A model generated the notes under the pieces. The model saw only the letters and a program-made list of their open reading frames with translations, searched no databases and was not told the DNA's origin. Positions 39,437-48,090 of a stretch of 64,000 nucleotides of DNA are shown here, piece by piece. The DNA is from Lysobacteraceae bacterium (lineage in GTDB: Bacteria; Pseudomonadota; Gammaproteobacteria; Xanthomonadales; Rhodanobacteraceae): assembly GCA_028871555.1 (NCBI GenBank), contig JAGWNA010000009.1, forward strand, positions 1 through 64,000. The letters run 5' to 3'. Each line of letters opens with the position of its first letter. Position 1 is the stretch's first letter. Position numbers and translations under genes: made by a program.

Positions 39437-40308
39437 GGCGGCGGCAGCCAAGCTTGGGCGCCGGTCAGCGCGGGGTGGCCCTGCTGCTGGTGCTGTGGGC
39501 CGGTACGGTGCTGGCGATCATGCTGGGCGGCTATGTGGTGCTGGCGCGTACCGAAGGCCTGCAGGCCCGCTACCAGTTCGCCCAGACCCAGGCCCACTAT
39601 GCCGCCGAGGCCGGCATCATGCGCGCCGTCTATCAATTGCAGGATCCGCAGGTCAGGCATCGCTGGATCGGCGACGGACGGGTCTATGCGTTTTCGTGGG
39701 ACAACGCCGAAGTGAAGGTGTCGGCGATCAGCGAGGCCGGCAAAGTGGATCTCAACAGCGCCAGCCCGGACGTGCTGCAGGGCTTGTTCCGCGCGACCGG
39801 CATGGCTCCGGCAGCGGCACAGGCGCTGACCGCCAATGTGGTGAACTGGCGCGGTTCACCCGGCAGCAAGAGCCAGGTCGCCGAGCAACGCGCGCTGTAT
39901 GCGGCGGCCGGGCGCGATTACGGCCCGCGCAACGGTCCGTTCGCCAGCATCGAGGAGTTGCAGATGGTGCTGGGCATGACCCCTTCGATATACCGGCAGG
40001 TCGCTTCCGCCATCACGGTATGGTCGGGCAATTCGACCCCGGATCCGGGTACCGCGCCGCCGCTGGCACTGGCGGCGATCCCGGGCATGACGCCGCAGAA
40101 GATGCAGGCGATCGAGCTTGCCCGGCAGGCGCAGATCGATGCGCCAAGTCTGGCTCTCTACAATGGAGTGACGCATAGTATCCGGTCGGAAGCCAGTCTG
40201 GCTGACGGCACGCGCGCCGTCGTGCGTGCCACGATTCGTTCGCAGATGGGGTTGACGGGCGCGCAACCCTATGTGGTACTGCGCTGGCGCGAGGGGGATG
40301 GGCAATGA
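39433..40308 (+). CDS. gspK: Minor pseudopilin GspK
   Basis: A 291-residue protein whose N-terminal helix (GQRGVALLLVLWAGTVLAIM) lacks the Glu at +5, as is usual for the tip protein GspK. The large periplasmic part has a SAM-like helical domain: SEAGKVDLNSASPDVLQGLF and AEQRALYAAAGRDYGPRNGP, then FASIEELQMVLGM. It caps the pseudopilus. Start and stop overlap the neighbours by ATGA. Confidence 0.93.
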   Translation: MRRRQPSLGAGQRGVALLLVLWAGTVLAIMLGGYVVLARTEGLQARYQFAQTQAHYAAEAGIMRAVYQLQDPQVRHRWIGDGRVYAFSWDNAEVKVSAISEAGKVDLNSASPDVLQGLFRATGMAPAAAQALTANVVNWRGSPGSKSQVAEQRALYAAAGRDYGPRNGPFASIEELQMVLGMTPSIYRQVASAITVWSGNSTPDPGTAPPLALAAIPGMTPQKMQAIELARQAQIDAPSLALYNGVTHSIRSEASLADGTRAVVRATIRSQMGLTGAQPYVVLRWREGDGQ

Positions 40309-41477
40309 GTACGGCAACGCAATGGCTGCGACCGTGGGTCGATCGTGTACGCCGCGGCTGGCGTGCTTCGCCGTTGCCGGCATTCCTCGGCTGGTGGGGC
40401 GGCGAGCTGCACGGATTGTTGCCGCCACGCTGGCGTGCCTGGTTCGGCGCCGGTGCGGACTGGCACCTGCTGCAGCACGTCGACGCGCAATGGGTGCTGC
40501 GCCGTGCCGGCCACGCCGGGTTGCTGGCGGGCTGGGACGACAGCGCCGATGCCGCAACCCAGCAAGCTGCGCTGGCTGCCGCGCTGCAGGGCGTGGATCG
40601 CGATGATCTGCGGCTGGCGCTGTTGCTGCCGGCGCAGGCGGTGCTGCGACGTACCCTGGTGCTGCCCGCCGCTGCCGGCGACAACCTGAACCAGGTGATG
40701 GCATTCGAGATGGATCGGCAAACGCCGTTCAGCGTGGCGCAGGTCTATTACGCCGCGCGGGAATTGGTGCCGCCGTCCGGCAACGGGCGCTTTCACGCGG
40801 AACTGGTGGTGGTCCCGCGCAGTACGCTCGATCCACTGCTGGCGCGCCTGCGCACACTCGGTATTCCGGTCGACGCGGTGGATGTGGCGCACGACGACGA
40901 TCGTCTGGGCATCAACCTGTTGCCGCCGGGCCACACGGCGTACCGTCCGCGGCCGCGCCAGCGCCTGAACCTGGCACTGGCAGCGGTTTGCGCCGTGCTG
41001 CTGATGCTGGTGCTGCTGCAATGGTTGCACAACCGGCAGGCGACCCTGGAGCAGATGCAGGCCCAGGTCGACAGCATGCGCAGCGAAGCGCGGCAGGTCG
41101 CCGCGTTGCGACAGCAACTGCAGGACAACGCCGGCGCTGCCGGTTTCCTGGCCCGGCGCAAGAAAAACAGCGCTTCCATGCTCAGCCTGCTGCTGGATGC
41201 CACCGAGAGATTGCCGCAGACGGCATGGCTGGAGCGGTTCAGCGTCGACAATGCCGGACAGATCGGTCTGCAGGGCCAGAGCAAGCAGGCGGCAAACCTG
41301 CTCGACGCGCTGAAGGATTCATCGCTGATCGCCAATGCCGGCTTTCAGGGCAGCATCCAGCCCGATCCGGCCACCGGCAAGGAGCGCTTCTACCTCATCG
41401 CGCATCTGCATCAACCGGTCGCCGCCACGCCGAAGCCGGCCGCTGCCAGGGCTGCCACCGGCGGAGGGGCGCCATGA
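40305..41477 (+). CDS. gspL: Type II secretion assembly protein GspL
   Basis: A 390-residue inner-membrane protein. The cytoplasmic actin-like domain (~1-210) binds GspE; AVLRRTLVLPAAAGDNLNQV and FEMDRQTPFSVAQVYYAA resemble the PilM/GspL pattern. One membrane segment is at LNLALAAVCAVLLMLVLLQW (~residues 223-242), then a coiled-coil (QMQAQVDSMRSEARQVAALR) and a ferredoxin-like periplasmic domain. It links the ATPase to the pseudopilin machinery. It overlaps gspM by ATGA. Confidence 0.9.
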   Translation: MSTATQWLRPWVDRVRRGWRASPLPAFLGWWGGELHGLLPPRWRAWFGAGADWHLLQHVDAQWVLRRAGHAGLLAGWDDSADAATQQAALAAALQGVDRDDLRLALLLPAQAVLRRTLVLPAAAGDNLNQVMAFEMDRQTPFSVAQVYYAARELVPPSGNGRFHAELVVVPRSTLDPLLARLRTLGIPVDAVDVAHDDDRLGINLLPPGHTAYRPRPRQRLNLALAAVCAVLLMLVLLQWLHNRQATLEQMQAQVDSMRSEARQVAALRQQLQDNAGAAGFLARRKKNSASMLSLLLDATERLPQTAWLERFSVDNAGQIGLQGQSKQAANLLDALKDSSLIANAGFQGSIQPDPATGKERFYLIAHLHQPVAATPKPAAARAATGGGAP

Positions 41478-42127
41478 AAATGGCCAGACTCAAACCGCGC
41501 GAAAGCCGCATGGCGGCGATCGCCTTGCTGCTGCTGACGCTGCTGCTGGGCTATCTCGTGCTGTTGCACTGGTGGTTCGTGGCGCCGCTGCGGCATATAG
41601 GCAGCGAGATGGCCGACTTGCGCGACACGCAGGGCCGCTACGCCGCGGCGATCGCCGAAAAGCCTGCACTGCAGCAACGCATCGCCGCACTCGGTGCGGG
41701 ACAGGCCGCGAGCAACGCATTTCTGGCCGACGACGATCCGAACACCGCCGCGGCCGATCTGATGCAGCGCGTGGTCGAAGTGGTCGGCGCCAGCACCAAG
41801 GGCGGCAGTTGCACGGTGAGCCAGAAGATGCCGATGCCCAACCCGCCGGCGACGGCCGGCGAACCCTACCGCAAGGCCGCGGTGAGCATCAGCCTGAATT
41901 GCGACATGGAGCCGCTGGCGCAAGTCCTGTACGCGCTGGAGCAGGGCACGCCGTACCTGTTCATCGACGACCTCAGCATCTACCGCAACCCGGTGGCGGG
42001 ACAACAGAACAACATGGCGCCACTGGAAGTGCAGTTCACGCTGTCCGGCTATGTGCGTCCGGCCCACGCTGCCGCGGCGAACGCGCGAGGTGGCGGGTCG
42101 CCCACCGAGCGTGGAGTGATGCCATGA
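41474..42127 (+). CDS. gspM: Type II secretion protein GspM
   Basis: A 217-residue inner-membrane protein. One membrane helix near the N-terminus (MAAIALLLLTLLLGYLVLL) is followed by a short coiled-coil (RHIGSEMADLRDTQGRYAAA) and a periplasmic ferredoxin-like domain that pairs with that of GspL. It has two cysteines (GSCTVSQ and LNCDME) that could form a disulfide. Overlaps of 4 bp on both sides fix its place in the operon. Confidence 0.88.
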   Translation: MKMARLKPRESRMAAIALLLLTLLLGYLVLLHWWFVAPLRHIGSEMADLRDTQGRYAAAIAEKPALQQRIAALGAGQAASNAFLADDDPNTAAADLMQRVVEVVGASTKGGSCTVSQKMPMPNPPATAGEPYRKAAVSISLNCDMEPLAQVLYALEQGTPYLFIDDLSIYRNPVAGQQNNMAPLEVQFTLSGYVRPAHAAAANARGGGSPTERGVMP

Positions 42128-42858
42128 ACGCCGCCCAGCAACGCCGGCTGACCCCGGTGCTGGCGCTGCTTGCCGTGCTGCTCGGTACGCTGTTGCTGCT
42201 GCTGTTCGCCGGCATCGGCGGCGGCGTGCAGTGGCATGAGCCGCGCCGGCTGGCGCCGTTGCCGCCGGTCACCGATACGGTCGACCTGCCCCGGCCGGTG
42301 CCGCTGCAGCAGTTTGCCCAGGTCTGGCAGGATCCATTGTTCAGCCCCGATCGCAAGCCGATCTCCCATGCGGCCAATGGCAGCAGCCTGGGCGATCTCG
42401 AGCTGACCGGCGTCATCATCACCCCGGGATTGCGCATGGCCTTGCTGCACGACAAGCACGGCAACCAGGAAGTGCGATTGCGCGAGGGCCAGTCGTTGCC
42501 CGATGGCAGCGCGACGCTGGCGGAAATCCGGCCACGATCGGCACTGTTCGATTCCCCGGCCGGACGCACCGAGCTGAAACTGCCGGCTGGCGCCGTCATC
42601 GACGAGGCAAAGCCCGGCACGGCCCCCGTTGCGCAACCTGCCGGGACGATGTGGCACGTCGTGCCGGGGGCGGCGGGCGGGAAACACATGCCGGCCGGCC
42701 AGGGGCGTCATCCTGGCACCATCATGCCGATGCGACCGTCGGGCAAGCCCGCGCCCGCATCGTCGTCACAAGGTCGTCCGGCGGCGGCGCTGCTCGACCG
42801 GCTCAGAGAAAACATCCAGAGACGTCGTGCCGCGGCGTCTCACCAGGGAGTACGTTGA
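42124..42858 (+). CDS. gspN: XpsN/GspN-type (GspC-like) secretion protein
   Basis: A 244-residue protein with one N-terminal membrane helix (LTPVLALLAVLLGTLLLLLF), a periplasmic HR-like segment (FAQVWQDPLFSPDRKPI, DLELTGVIITPGLRMALLHD) and a Pro/Ser-rich tail with an Arg-rich end. In Xanthomonas, XpsN does the work of GspC, linking the inner-membrane platform to the secretin. No separate gspC is present in this operon. The position between gspM and gspD fits xpsN. Confidence 0.85.
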   Translation: MNAAQQRRLTPVLALLAVLLGTLLLLLFAGIGGGVQWHEPRRLAPLPPVTDTVDLPRPVPLQQFAQVWQDPLFSPDRKPISHAANGSSLGDLELTGVIITPGLRMALLHDKHGNQEVRLREGQSLPDGSATLAEIRPRSALFDSPAGRTELKLPAGAVIDEAKPGTAPVAQPAGTMWHVVPGAAGGKHMPAGQGRHPGTIMPMRPSGKPAPASSSQGRPAAALLDRLRENIQRRRAAASHQGVR

Positions 42859-42861
42859 TTC

Positions 42862-45201
42862 ATGGCCCGCAAGCTCACTCAGCAAATCCTGCGAACCGGC
42901 ACGCTGGCGCTCGCCGTATGGCTGGCCGGTTGCGCCAGCATGCCGCAGCCGCATGACAACGGCGCGCTGCAGCGCGAGGCGATGGCCGGCACGCAGAACC
43001 CGCCACCGGCTCCGTTGCCGTTGAACAACGGTGCAAGTTCCGCTCACGAAATCGCGGCAGCTCCGGAGATCAGCAACGGCAGCGGCCGCTTCATCCGGCC
43101 AGGCGCGTTGCGCACTCTGCCGCCACCTGCCACCGGCAAGGGCGCGGTGACGTTCAATTTCGAGAATCAACCGGTGCAGGCGGTGGTCAAGGCGATCCTC
43201 GGCGATCTGCTCAAGCAGAACTACACGATCGCACCGGGGGTGCAGGGCAACATCTCGTTCGCCACCTCGTCGCCGGTCGACGGCAGCCAGGCGTTGCCGA
43301 TCCTGGAGAACCTGTTGGCATGGACGCACAACGCGCTGGTCAAGCGCAATGGCGGTTACGTGGTGCTGCCGGAGAAGGAAGCGGTGGCCGGCAATCTGGT
43401 GCCGGGCCTCGGCGCCGCGGCGCCGCAGGGCGGCCTGCAGGCCCGGCTGTTTCCGCTGCGCTACATCTCCGCCACCGAGATGCAGAAGCTGATCAAGCCG
43501 TTCGTGCGGCCGGATGCGATGCTGCTGGTGGATCCGCAGCGCAACCTGCTGGTGTTGTCCGGCACGCCGCAGGAACTGGCCAACGACCAGAGCATGGTGC
43601 ACACCTTCGACGTCGATTGGCTGCGCGGCATGTCGGTGGGCGTGTTCAACCTGCAGTATGCGAAGGTCGGCGAGCTGATGCCCAAGCTCGACGGCATGTT
43701 CGGCGTGCATGGCAATACCCCGCTGGCCGGCATGCTGCGCTTCATCCCGATCGAGCGCACCAATGCGCTGGTGGTGATCAGCACCCAGCCCGATTACCTG
43801 CAGGAGGTCGGCGACTGGATCGCGCGCATCGACCGCGGCGGCGGCAACGAACCGCAGCTGTTCGTCTACAACGTGCGCAACATCAAGGCCTCCGATCTGG
43901 CGAAGTATCTGGCGCGGATCTATACCAACGGTGCCGGCAGCGGCGGCGACACCGGCGGCCAGGTGGGGCCTGGCCTGAGCGCCGGCACGCTGGGCAGTGC
44001 CGACAATGCCAATGGCGCGACCAGCATGGGCAGCACCGCCGGCAGCTTCGGCAGTTCGGCCGGTGGCGGTGGACTGGCCGCCGCCGGCAAGAGTCCGGCC
44101 TTCGGTGGCGGCATCGCCGGCGGTTTGGACAGCGGCAATGGCAGCGGGTCGAACGCCGCGGGCCTGGGCATGGCTGCGCCCGGTTTCGGCGGCAAGAGTC
44201 CGACCGGCGACAGCGGCGGCGGCGCTTCCGGTGACCAGCAGTTCAGCTCCAGCGACGGCAGCGTGCGAATCAGTTCGGTCGACAGCAACAACCAGTTGCT
44301 GGTGCGTGCGCGGCCGTCGCAATGGGAGGAGATCAAGGCCGCGATCCACAAGCTCGACGTCGTGCCGCTGCAGGTGCAGATCGAGACGCGCATCCTGGAG
44401 GTGAGCCTCACCGGCGAGTTCCAGTTCGGCGTGCAGTGGTATCTGCAGGGGCTGGCGGGCAGCACCACCGACAGCAACGGCAACATCATTCCCGGCCACC
44501 CCGGCAACCCCCGGCAGATCGCCCTGGGACAGGGCGGCAATACCTTCGCCGGCCAGCCCTTCTTCTATTCGTTCCTCAACAGCGATCTGCAGGTGGCGGT
44601 GAACGCGATGGAGACCAGCGGCAACACCAAGACGCTGTCGTCGCCTTCGATGGTGGTGATGAACAACCAGACCGCGAGCATCCAGGTCGGCAACCGGATC
44701 CCGATCAACCAGACCAGCGTGAACACCGGTCTCAACACGACCAGCTTCAACCAGGTCAGCTACCTCGATACCGGTGTGATCCTCAACGTGCAGCCGCGGA
44801 TCAATCCCGGCGGCCTGGTCTACATGAACATCAGCCAGCAGGTCAGCCAGGTCGACAAATCGGTGCCGCTGGTCAACGGCAATGCCACGATTTCGCAGCG
44901 CGAGCTGGCGACCCAGGTCGCCGTGCAGAGCGGGCAGACCGTCTTGCTGGGCGGCCTGATCGAACAGGCCGAGGGCACCACCGATACCGGCATCCCGGGG
45001 CTCAACCGGATCCCGGTGCTCGGCCGCCTGTTCGGCGGCACCTCGCGCAGCCGCAACCGCACCGAGCTGATCGTGCTGATCACGCCGCGGGTGATCCGCG
45101 GCGGCGACGATGCGCGCCAGGTCACCGAGGATTACCAGAGCAAGTTCGAATCGCTGGCGCCGCTGCGCGCGGCAGCCAAGGGCGCCGCACCCAAACCCTA
45201 G
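42862..45201 (+). CDS. gspD: Type II secretion outer-membrane secretin GspD
   Basis: A 779-residue lipoprotein-type secretin: RTGTLALAVWLAGC with the lipobox Cys, so it may be lipidated instead of using a separate pilotin. N-domains follow (VTFNFENQPVQAVVKAILGD, LFPLRYISATEMQKLIKPFV, VFNLQYAKVGELMPKLDGMF). A ~100-residue Gly/Ser/Ala-rich insertion (about residues 355-450) lies between two N-domains. The secretin core has TKTLSSPSMVVMNNQTASI and QVAVQSGQTVLLGGLIEQAE, then GIPGLNRIPVLGRLFGGTSR. It closes the operon and forms the outer-membrane pore. Confidence 0.95.
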   Translation: MARKLTQQILRTGTLALAVWLAGCASMPQPHDNGALQREAMAGTQNPPPAPLPLNNGASSAHEIAAAPEISNGSGRFIRPGALRTLPPPATGKGAVTFNFENQPVQAVVKAILGDLLKQNYTIAPGVQGNISFATSSPVDGSQALPILENLLAWTHNALVKRNGGYVVLPEKEAVAGNLVPGLGAAAPQGGLQARLFPLRYISATEMQKLIKPFVRPDAMLLVDPQRNLLVLSGTPQELANDQSMVHTFDVDWLRGMSVGVFNLQYAKVGELMPKLDGMFGVHGNTPLAGMLRFIPIERTNALVVISTQPDYLQEVGDWIARIDRGGGNEPQLFVYNVRNIKASDLAKYLARIYTNGAGSGGDTGGQVGPGLSAGTLGSADNANGATSMGSTAGSFGSSAGGGGLAAAGKSPAFGGGIAGGLDSGNGSGSNAAGLGMAAPGFGGKSPTGDSGGGASGDQQFSSSDGSVRISSVDSNNQLLVRARPSQWEEIKAAIHKLDVVPLQVQIETRILEVSLTGEFQFGVQWYLQGLAGSTTDSNGNIIPGHPGNPRQIALGQGGNTFAGQPFFYSFLNSDLQVAVNAMETSGNTKTLSSPSMVVMNNQTASIQVGNRIPINQTSVNTGLNTTSFNQVSYLDTGVILNVQPRINPGGLVYMNISQQVSQVDKSVPLVNGNATISQRELATQVAVQSGQTVLLGGLIEQAEGTTDTGIPGLNRIPVLGRLFGGTSRSRNRTELIVLITPRVIRGGDDARQVTEDYQSKFESLAPLRAAAKGAAPKP

Positions 45202-45233
45202 GGAGTGCCCGGACACGCTGGTTCGCGACACGC

Positions 45234-45309
45234 GTAGGAGCGCACCCTGTGCGCGAATGCCTTTGTTCGAGCATCCCGACAAAGAGCCCTCGCGCACAGG
45301 GTGCGCTCC
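45234..45309. repeat. REP inverted repeat after gspD
   Basis: GTAGGAGCGCACCCTGTGCG at the left and CGCACAGGGTGCGCTCC at the right (to 45309), with GCGAATGCC between. It is the same family as the element between rluE and tatD and may help end the gsp transcript. The rest of 45202-45484 holds no gene. Confidence 0.8.
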
Positions 45310-45484
45310 GACATGCGGTGGTTTTTCGCGCATTTCGGTGCCCGCCGGCAAATCGGCGTGATCCGGGGTGCCCCGCGGGACAGGCCGCCGGCACGCCGAC
45401 GGGGGCGACGGATGACCGTCTGGAGACGGTGCCGGCTGAGCGGCGCCCGCCGGCCGTTGTCGTCACTGCCGTTATCATCCGCGG

Positions 45485-48013
45485 ATGAGCGCGCCGCCGG
45501 CCATCTTTCCGATCACCCCGCTGCTGCCGCAGATCGCGGCCTCGCTCGCGGCGCATCCGCGACTGGTGCTGGAGGCGCCGCCGGGCGCCGGCAAGACCAC
45601 GCAGGTACCGCTGGCGCTGCTCGACGCGGCGTGGCTGGCCGGCGCGAAGATCGTGATGCTGGAGCCGCGCCGGATCGCCGCACGCGCCGCCGCGCAGTTC
45701 ATGGCGCAACAGCTCGGCGAGGAAGTGGGCCGGACGGTCGGCTACCGCATCCGCTTCGAGTCGATGGTGAGTGCGGCCACGCGGATCGAGGTGGTCACCG
45801 AGGGCATCCTGACCCGGCTGATCCAGCACGATCCGGAGCTGGCCGGCATCGGCGCGATCGTGTTCGACGAATTCCACGAACGCCACCTCGCCGGCGATCT
45901 CGGCGCCGCGCTGGCGCTGGAGGTGCAGGCCACGCTGCGGCCCGGGCTGCGCCTGCTGGTGATGTCCGCCACGCTCGACGGCGGGCGCATCGCGCAGTGG
46001 CTGGACGCGCCGCGCATCTCCAGCGCCGGACGCAGCTTTCCGGTGCGCATCGAGCATCCGCCGGCACGCCCGCAGGAAGGCATGGAACACCATCTCGTGC
46101 GCACCGTGCGGCAGGCGCTGGCGGAAAACGACGGCGACGTGCTGGTGTTTCTGCCCGGGCGGCGCGAGATCGCGCGAGTGCAGGCGATGCTCGACGAAAC
46201 CTTCGCCCGGGGGGAGCGGCGGGAAATCGAAGTCTTTCCCCTGCACGGCGAGTTGTCGCTGGCCGCGCAGCAGGCCGCGCTGGCGCCGGCCGCGCCGGGC
46301 GCGCGGCGGATCGTGCTGGCCACCAACGTGGCCGAATCCAGCGTCACCCTGCCGGGCATCCGGGTGGTGATCGACACGGGCCAGGCGCGCGAACCGCGCT
46401 TCGATCCGAACTCGGGTTTCAGCCGGCTGGAAACGGTGGCCATTGCCCAGGCCTCGGCCGATCAGCGCGCCGGTCGCGCCGGCCGTGTCGCGCCCGGCAC
46501 GGCATACCGGCTGTGGCCGCAAAGCAAGCGGCTGGAGGCCGCGCGCGGCGCGGAAATCAACCAGGCCGAATTGTCGGGGCTGGCGCTGGAACTGGCGGCC
46601 TGGGGGGTGCGCGCGGACGCGACGGACACGATGCGCTGGCTGGATCCGCCGCCGGCGGGGGCGCTGGCGCAGGCGCGCGAGTTGTTGAGCAGTCTCGCCG
46701 CCCTGGGTGCGGACGGCCGCATCACCGCGCTGGGCCGCGGCATGCTCGAACTCGGCGCAACGCCGCGCCTGGCAGCCGCCGCGTTGCGCGCGCCGGCGGG
46801 ATTGCGCGCGCTGGTCGCCGACCTGCTGGCGTTGATGGAGGCGCGTTCGCCGCTGCGCGGCGAGCAGGCGCGCAGCGACGACTTCCGCGCGCGGGTCGCC
46901 GCGCTGCACGCATGGCGGGACCGCCGCGGCGCGGTCGCGCGCGGCGATGCCGACAGCGGCGCGCTGGCCGCGATCGAACAGGCCAGCAAGGGCTGGCGCC
47001 GGCGCCTGGACGTCCGTACAGCCGCCAGCGGCATGCCCGACAGCCACGGCGTCGGCGATCTGCTGCTGCATGCGTACCCCGATCGCGTGGCGCGCCGCGA
47101 CGACGCCAATCCCTTGCGCTATACGCTGGCCAACGGCCGCGGCGCGCGCCTGCACGAAAACACCGCCTTGCACGGTGAGTCCTGGCTGGTCGTGCTGGAC
47201 CTGCGCCATGAGGCGCGCGACAGTCTGATCCTGGCCGCCGCACCGCACGATCCGAAGGTGCTGGAGCGCGATTGCCCCGCGCAGTTCACCCGCGAGCGCA
47301 CGCTGCGCTGGAACGCCGGGCGCACCGCGGTGGAGGCCTTCGAGGAGCGGCGCTTCGGCGCGATCGTGCTGGAACGGCGCAGCGTGCCGGTGCGGCCCGA
47401 AGATGCGTTGCCGGCCCTGCTCGCCGCCGTGCGCAGCCACGGCATCGACGCGTTGCCGTGGAGCGACCAGACCCGGCGGCTGCGCGCGCGCATGCAGGCG
47501 CTGCGGCAATGGATGCCGGAACTGGGCCTGCCCGACGTCGCCGACGCGGCCCTGCTGGCCACGCTCGACGAGTGGCTGGCACCGTATCTCGACGGCAAGC
47601 GGAAACTCGACGCGTTGAGCGCGCAGGAGCTGTCGCAGGCATTGGGCGCACTGTTCGACCATGACCAGCGGCGGCTGCTCGACAGCCAGGCGCCGGACAG
47701 CCTGGTCGTGCCGAGCGGCCAGCTGCGCCGGCTGGAATACGTGCCCGAGCAGCCGCCGGTGCTGGCGGTGAAGCTGCAGGAACTGTTCGGCCTGGCCGAT
47801 ACCCCGCGCGTGGGCGGCGGCCGCATTCCCGTGACGCTGCACCTGCTGTCGCCGGCCGGCCGGCCGATCCAGGTCACCCAGGACCTGAAGGGCTTCTGGG
47901 AACGCACCTATCCCGAAGTGAAGAAGGAACTGAAGGGCCGTTATCCGCGCCACCCGTGGCCGGACGATCCGTGGAGCGCGCAACCCACCCATCGCGCCAA
48001 ACCTCGCGGGTAG
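45485..48013 (+). CDS. hrpB: ATP-dependent helicase HrpB (DEAH family)
   Basis: An 842-residue DEAH-box helicase. LEAPPGAGKTTQVPLALLD is Walker A, VFDEFHERHLAGDL is the DExH box (DEFH), VMSATLDGGRIAQWL is motif III, ATNVAESSVTLPGI and QRAGRAGRVAPG are motifs V and VI. The C-terminal half has the HrpB-specific domain (TYPEVKKELKGRYPRHPWPD). E. coli HrpB is of similar length; its substrate is not known, and in Xanthomonas a related gene affects attachment and mRNA processing. The stop codon is the TAG of a truncated REP arm (GTAGGAGCCC, 48010-48019). Confidence 0.95.
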   Translation: MSAPPAIFPITPLLPQIAASLAAHPRLVLEAPPGAGKTTQVPLALLDAAWLAGAKIVMLEPRRIAARAAAQFMAQQLGEEVGRTVGYRIRFESMVSAATRIEVVTEGILTRLIQHDPELAGIGAIVFDEFHERHLAGDLGAALALEVQATLRPGLRLLVMSATLDGGRIAQWLDAPRISSAGRSFPVRIEHPPARPQEGMEHHLVRTVRQALAENDGDVLVFLPGRREIARVQAMLDETFARGERREIEVFPLHGELSLAAQQAALAPAAPGARRIVLATNVAESSVTLPGIRVVIDTGQAREPRFDPNSGFSRLETVAIAQASADQRAGRAGRVAPGTAYRLWPQSKRLEAARGAEINQAELSGLALELAAWGVRADATDTMRWLDPPPAGALAQARELLSSLAALGADGRITALGRGMLELGATPRLAAAALRAPAGLRALVADLLALMEARSPLRGEQARSDDFRARVAALHAWRDRRGAVARGDADSGALAAIEQASKGWRRRLDVRTAASGMPDSHGVGDLLLHAYPDRVARRDDANPLRYTLANGRGARLHENTALHGESWLVVLDLRHEARDSLILAAAPHDPKVLERDCPAQFTRERTLRWNAGRTAVEAFEERRFGAIVLERRSVPVRPEDALPALLAAVRSHGIDALPWSDQTRRLRARMQALRQWMPELGLPDVADAALLATLDEWLAPYLDGKRKLDALSAQELSQALGALFDHDQRRLLDSQAPDSLVVPSGQLRRLEYVPEQPPVLAVKLQELFGLADTPRVGGGRIPVTLHLLSPAGRPIQVTQDLKGFWERTYPEVKKELKGRYPRHPWPDDPWSAQPTHRAKPRG

Positions 48014-48090
48014 GAGCCCGGGCACGGCGCGTCCCGATTGCCGGTGTACCATCGTGCGACCGGAATCACGCAGGCTGCCCTGTGCGGATA

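Noticed and set aside
42766..48052. Long minus-strand frames opposite gspD and hrpB
   Set aside because: Antisense to two well-supported genes, with no recognisable motifs.
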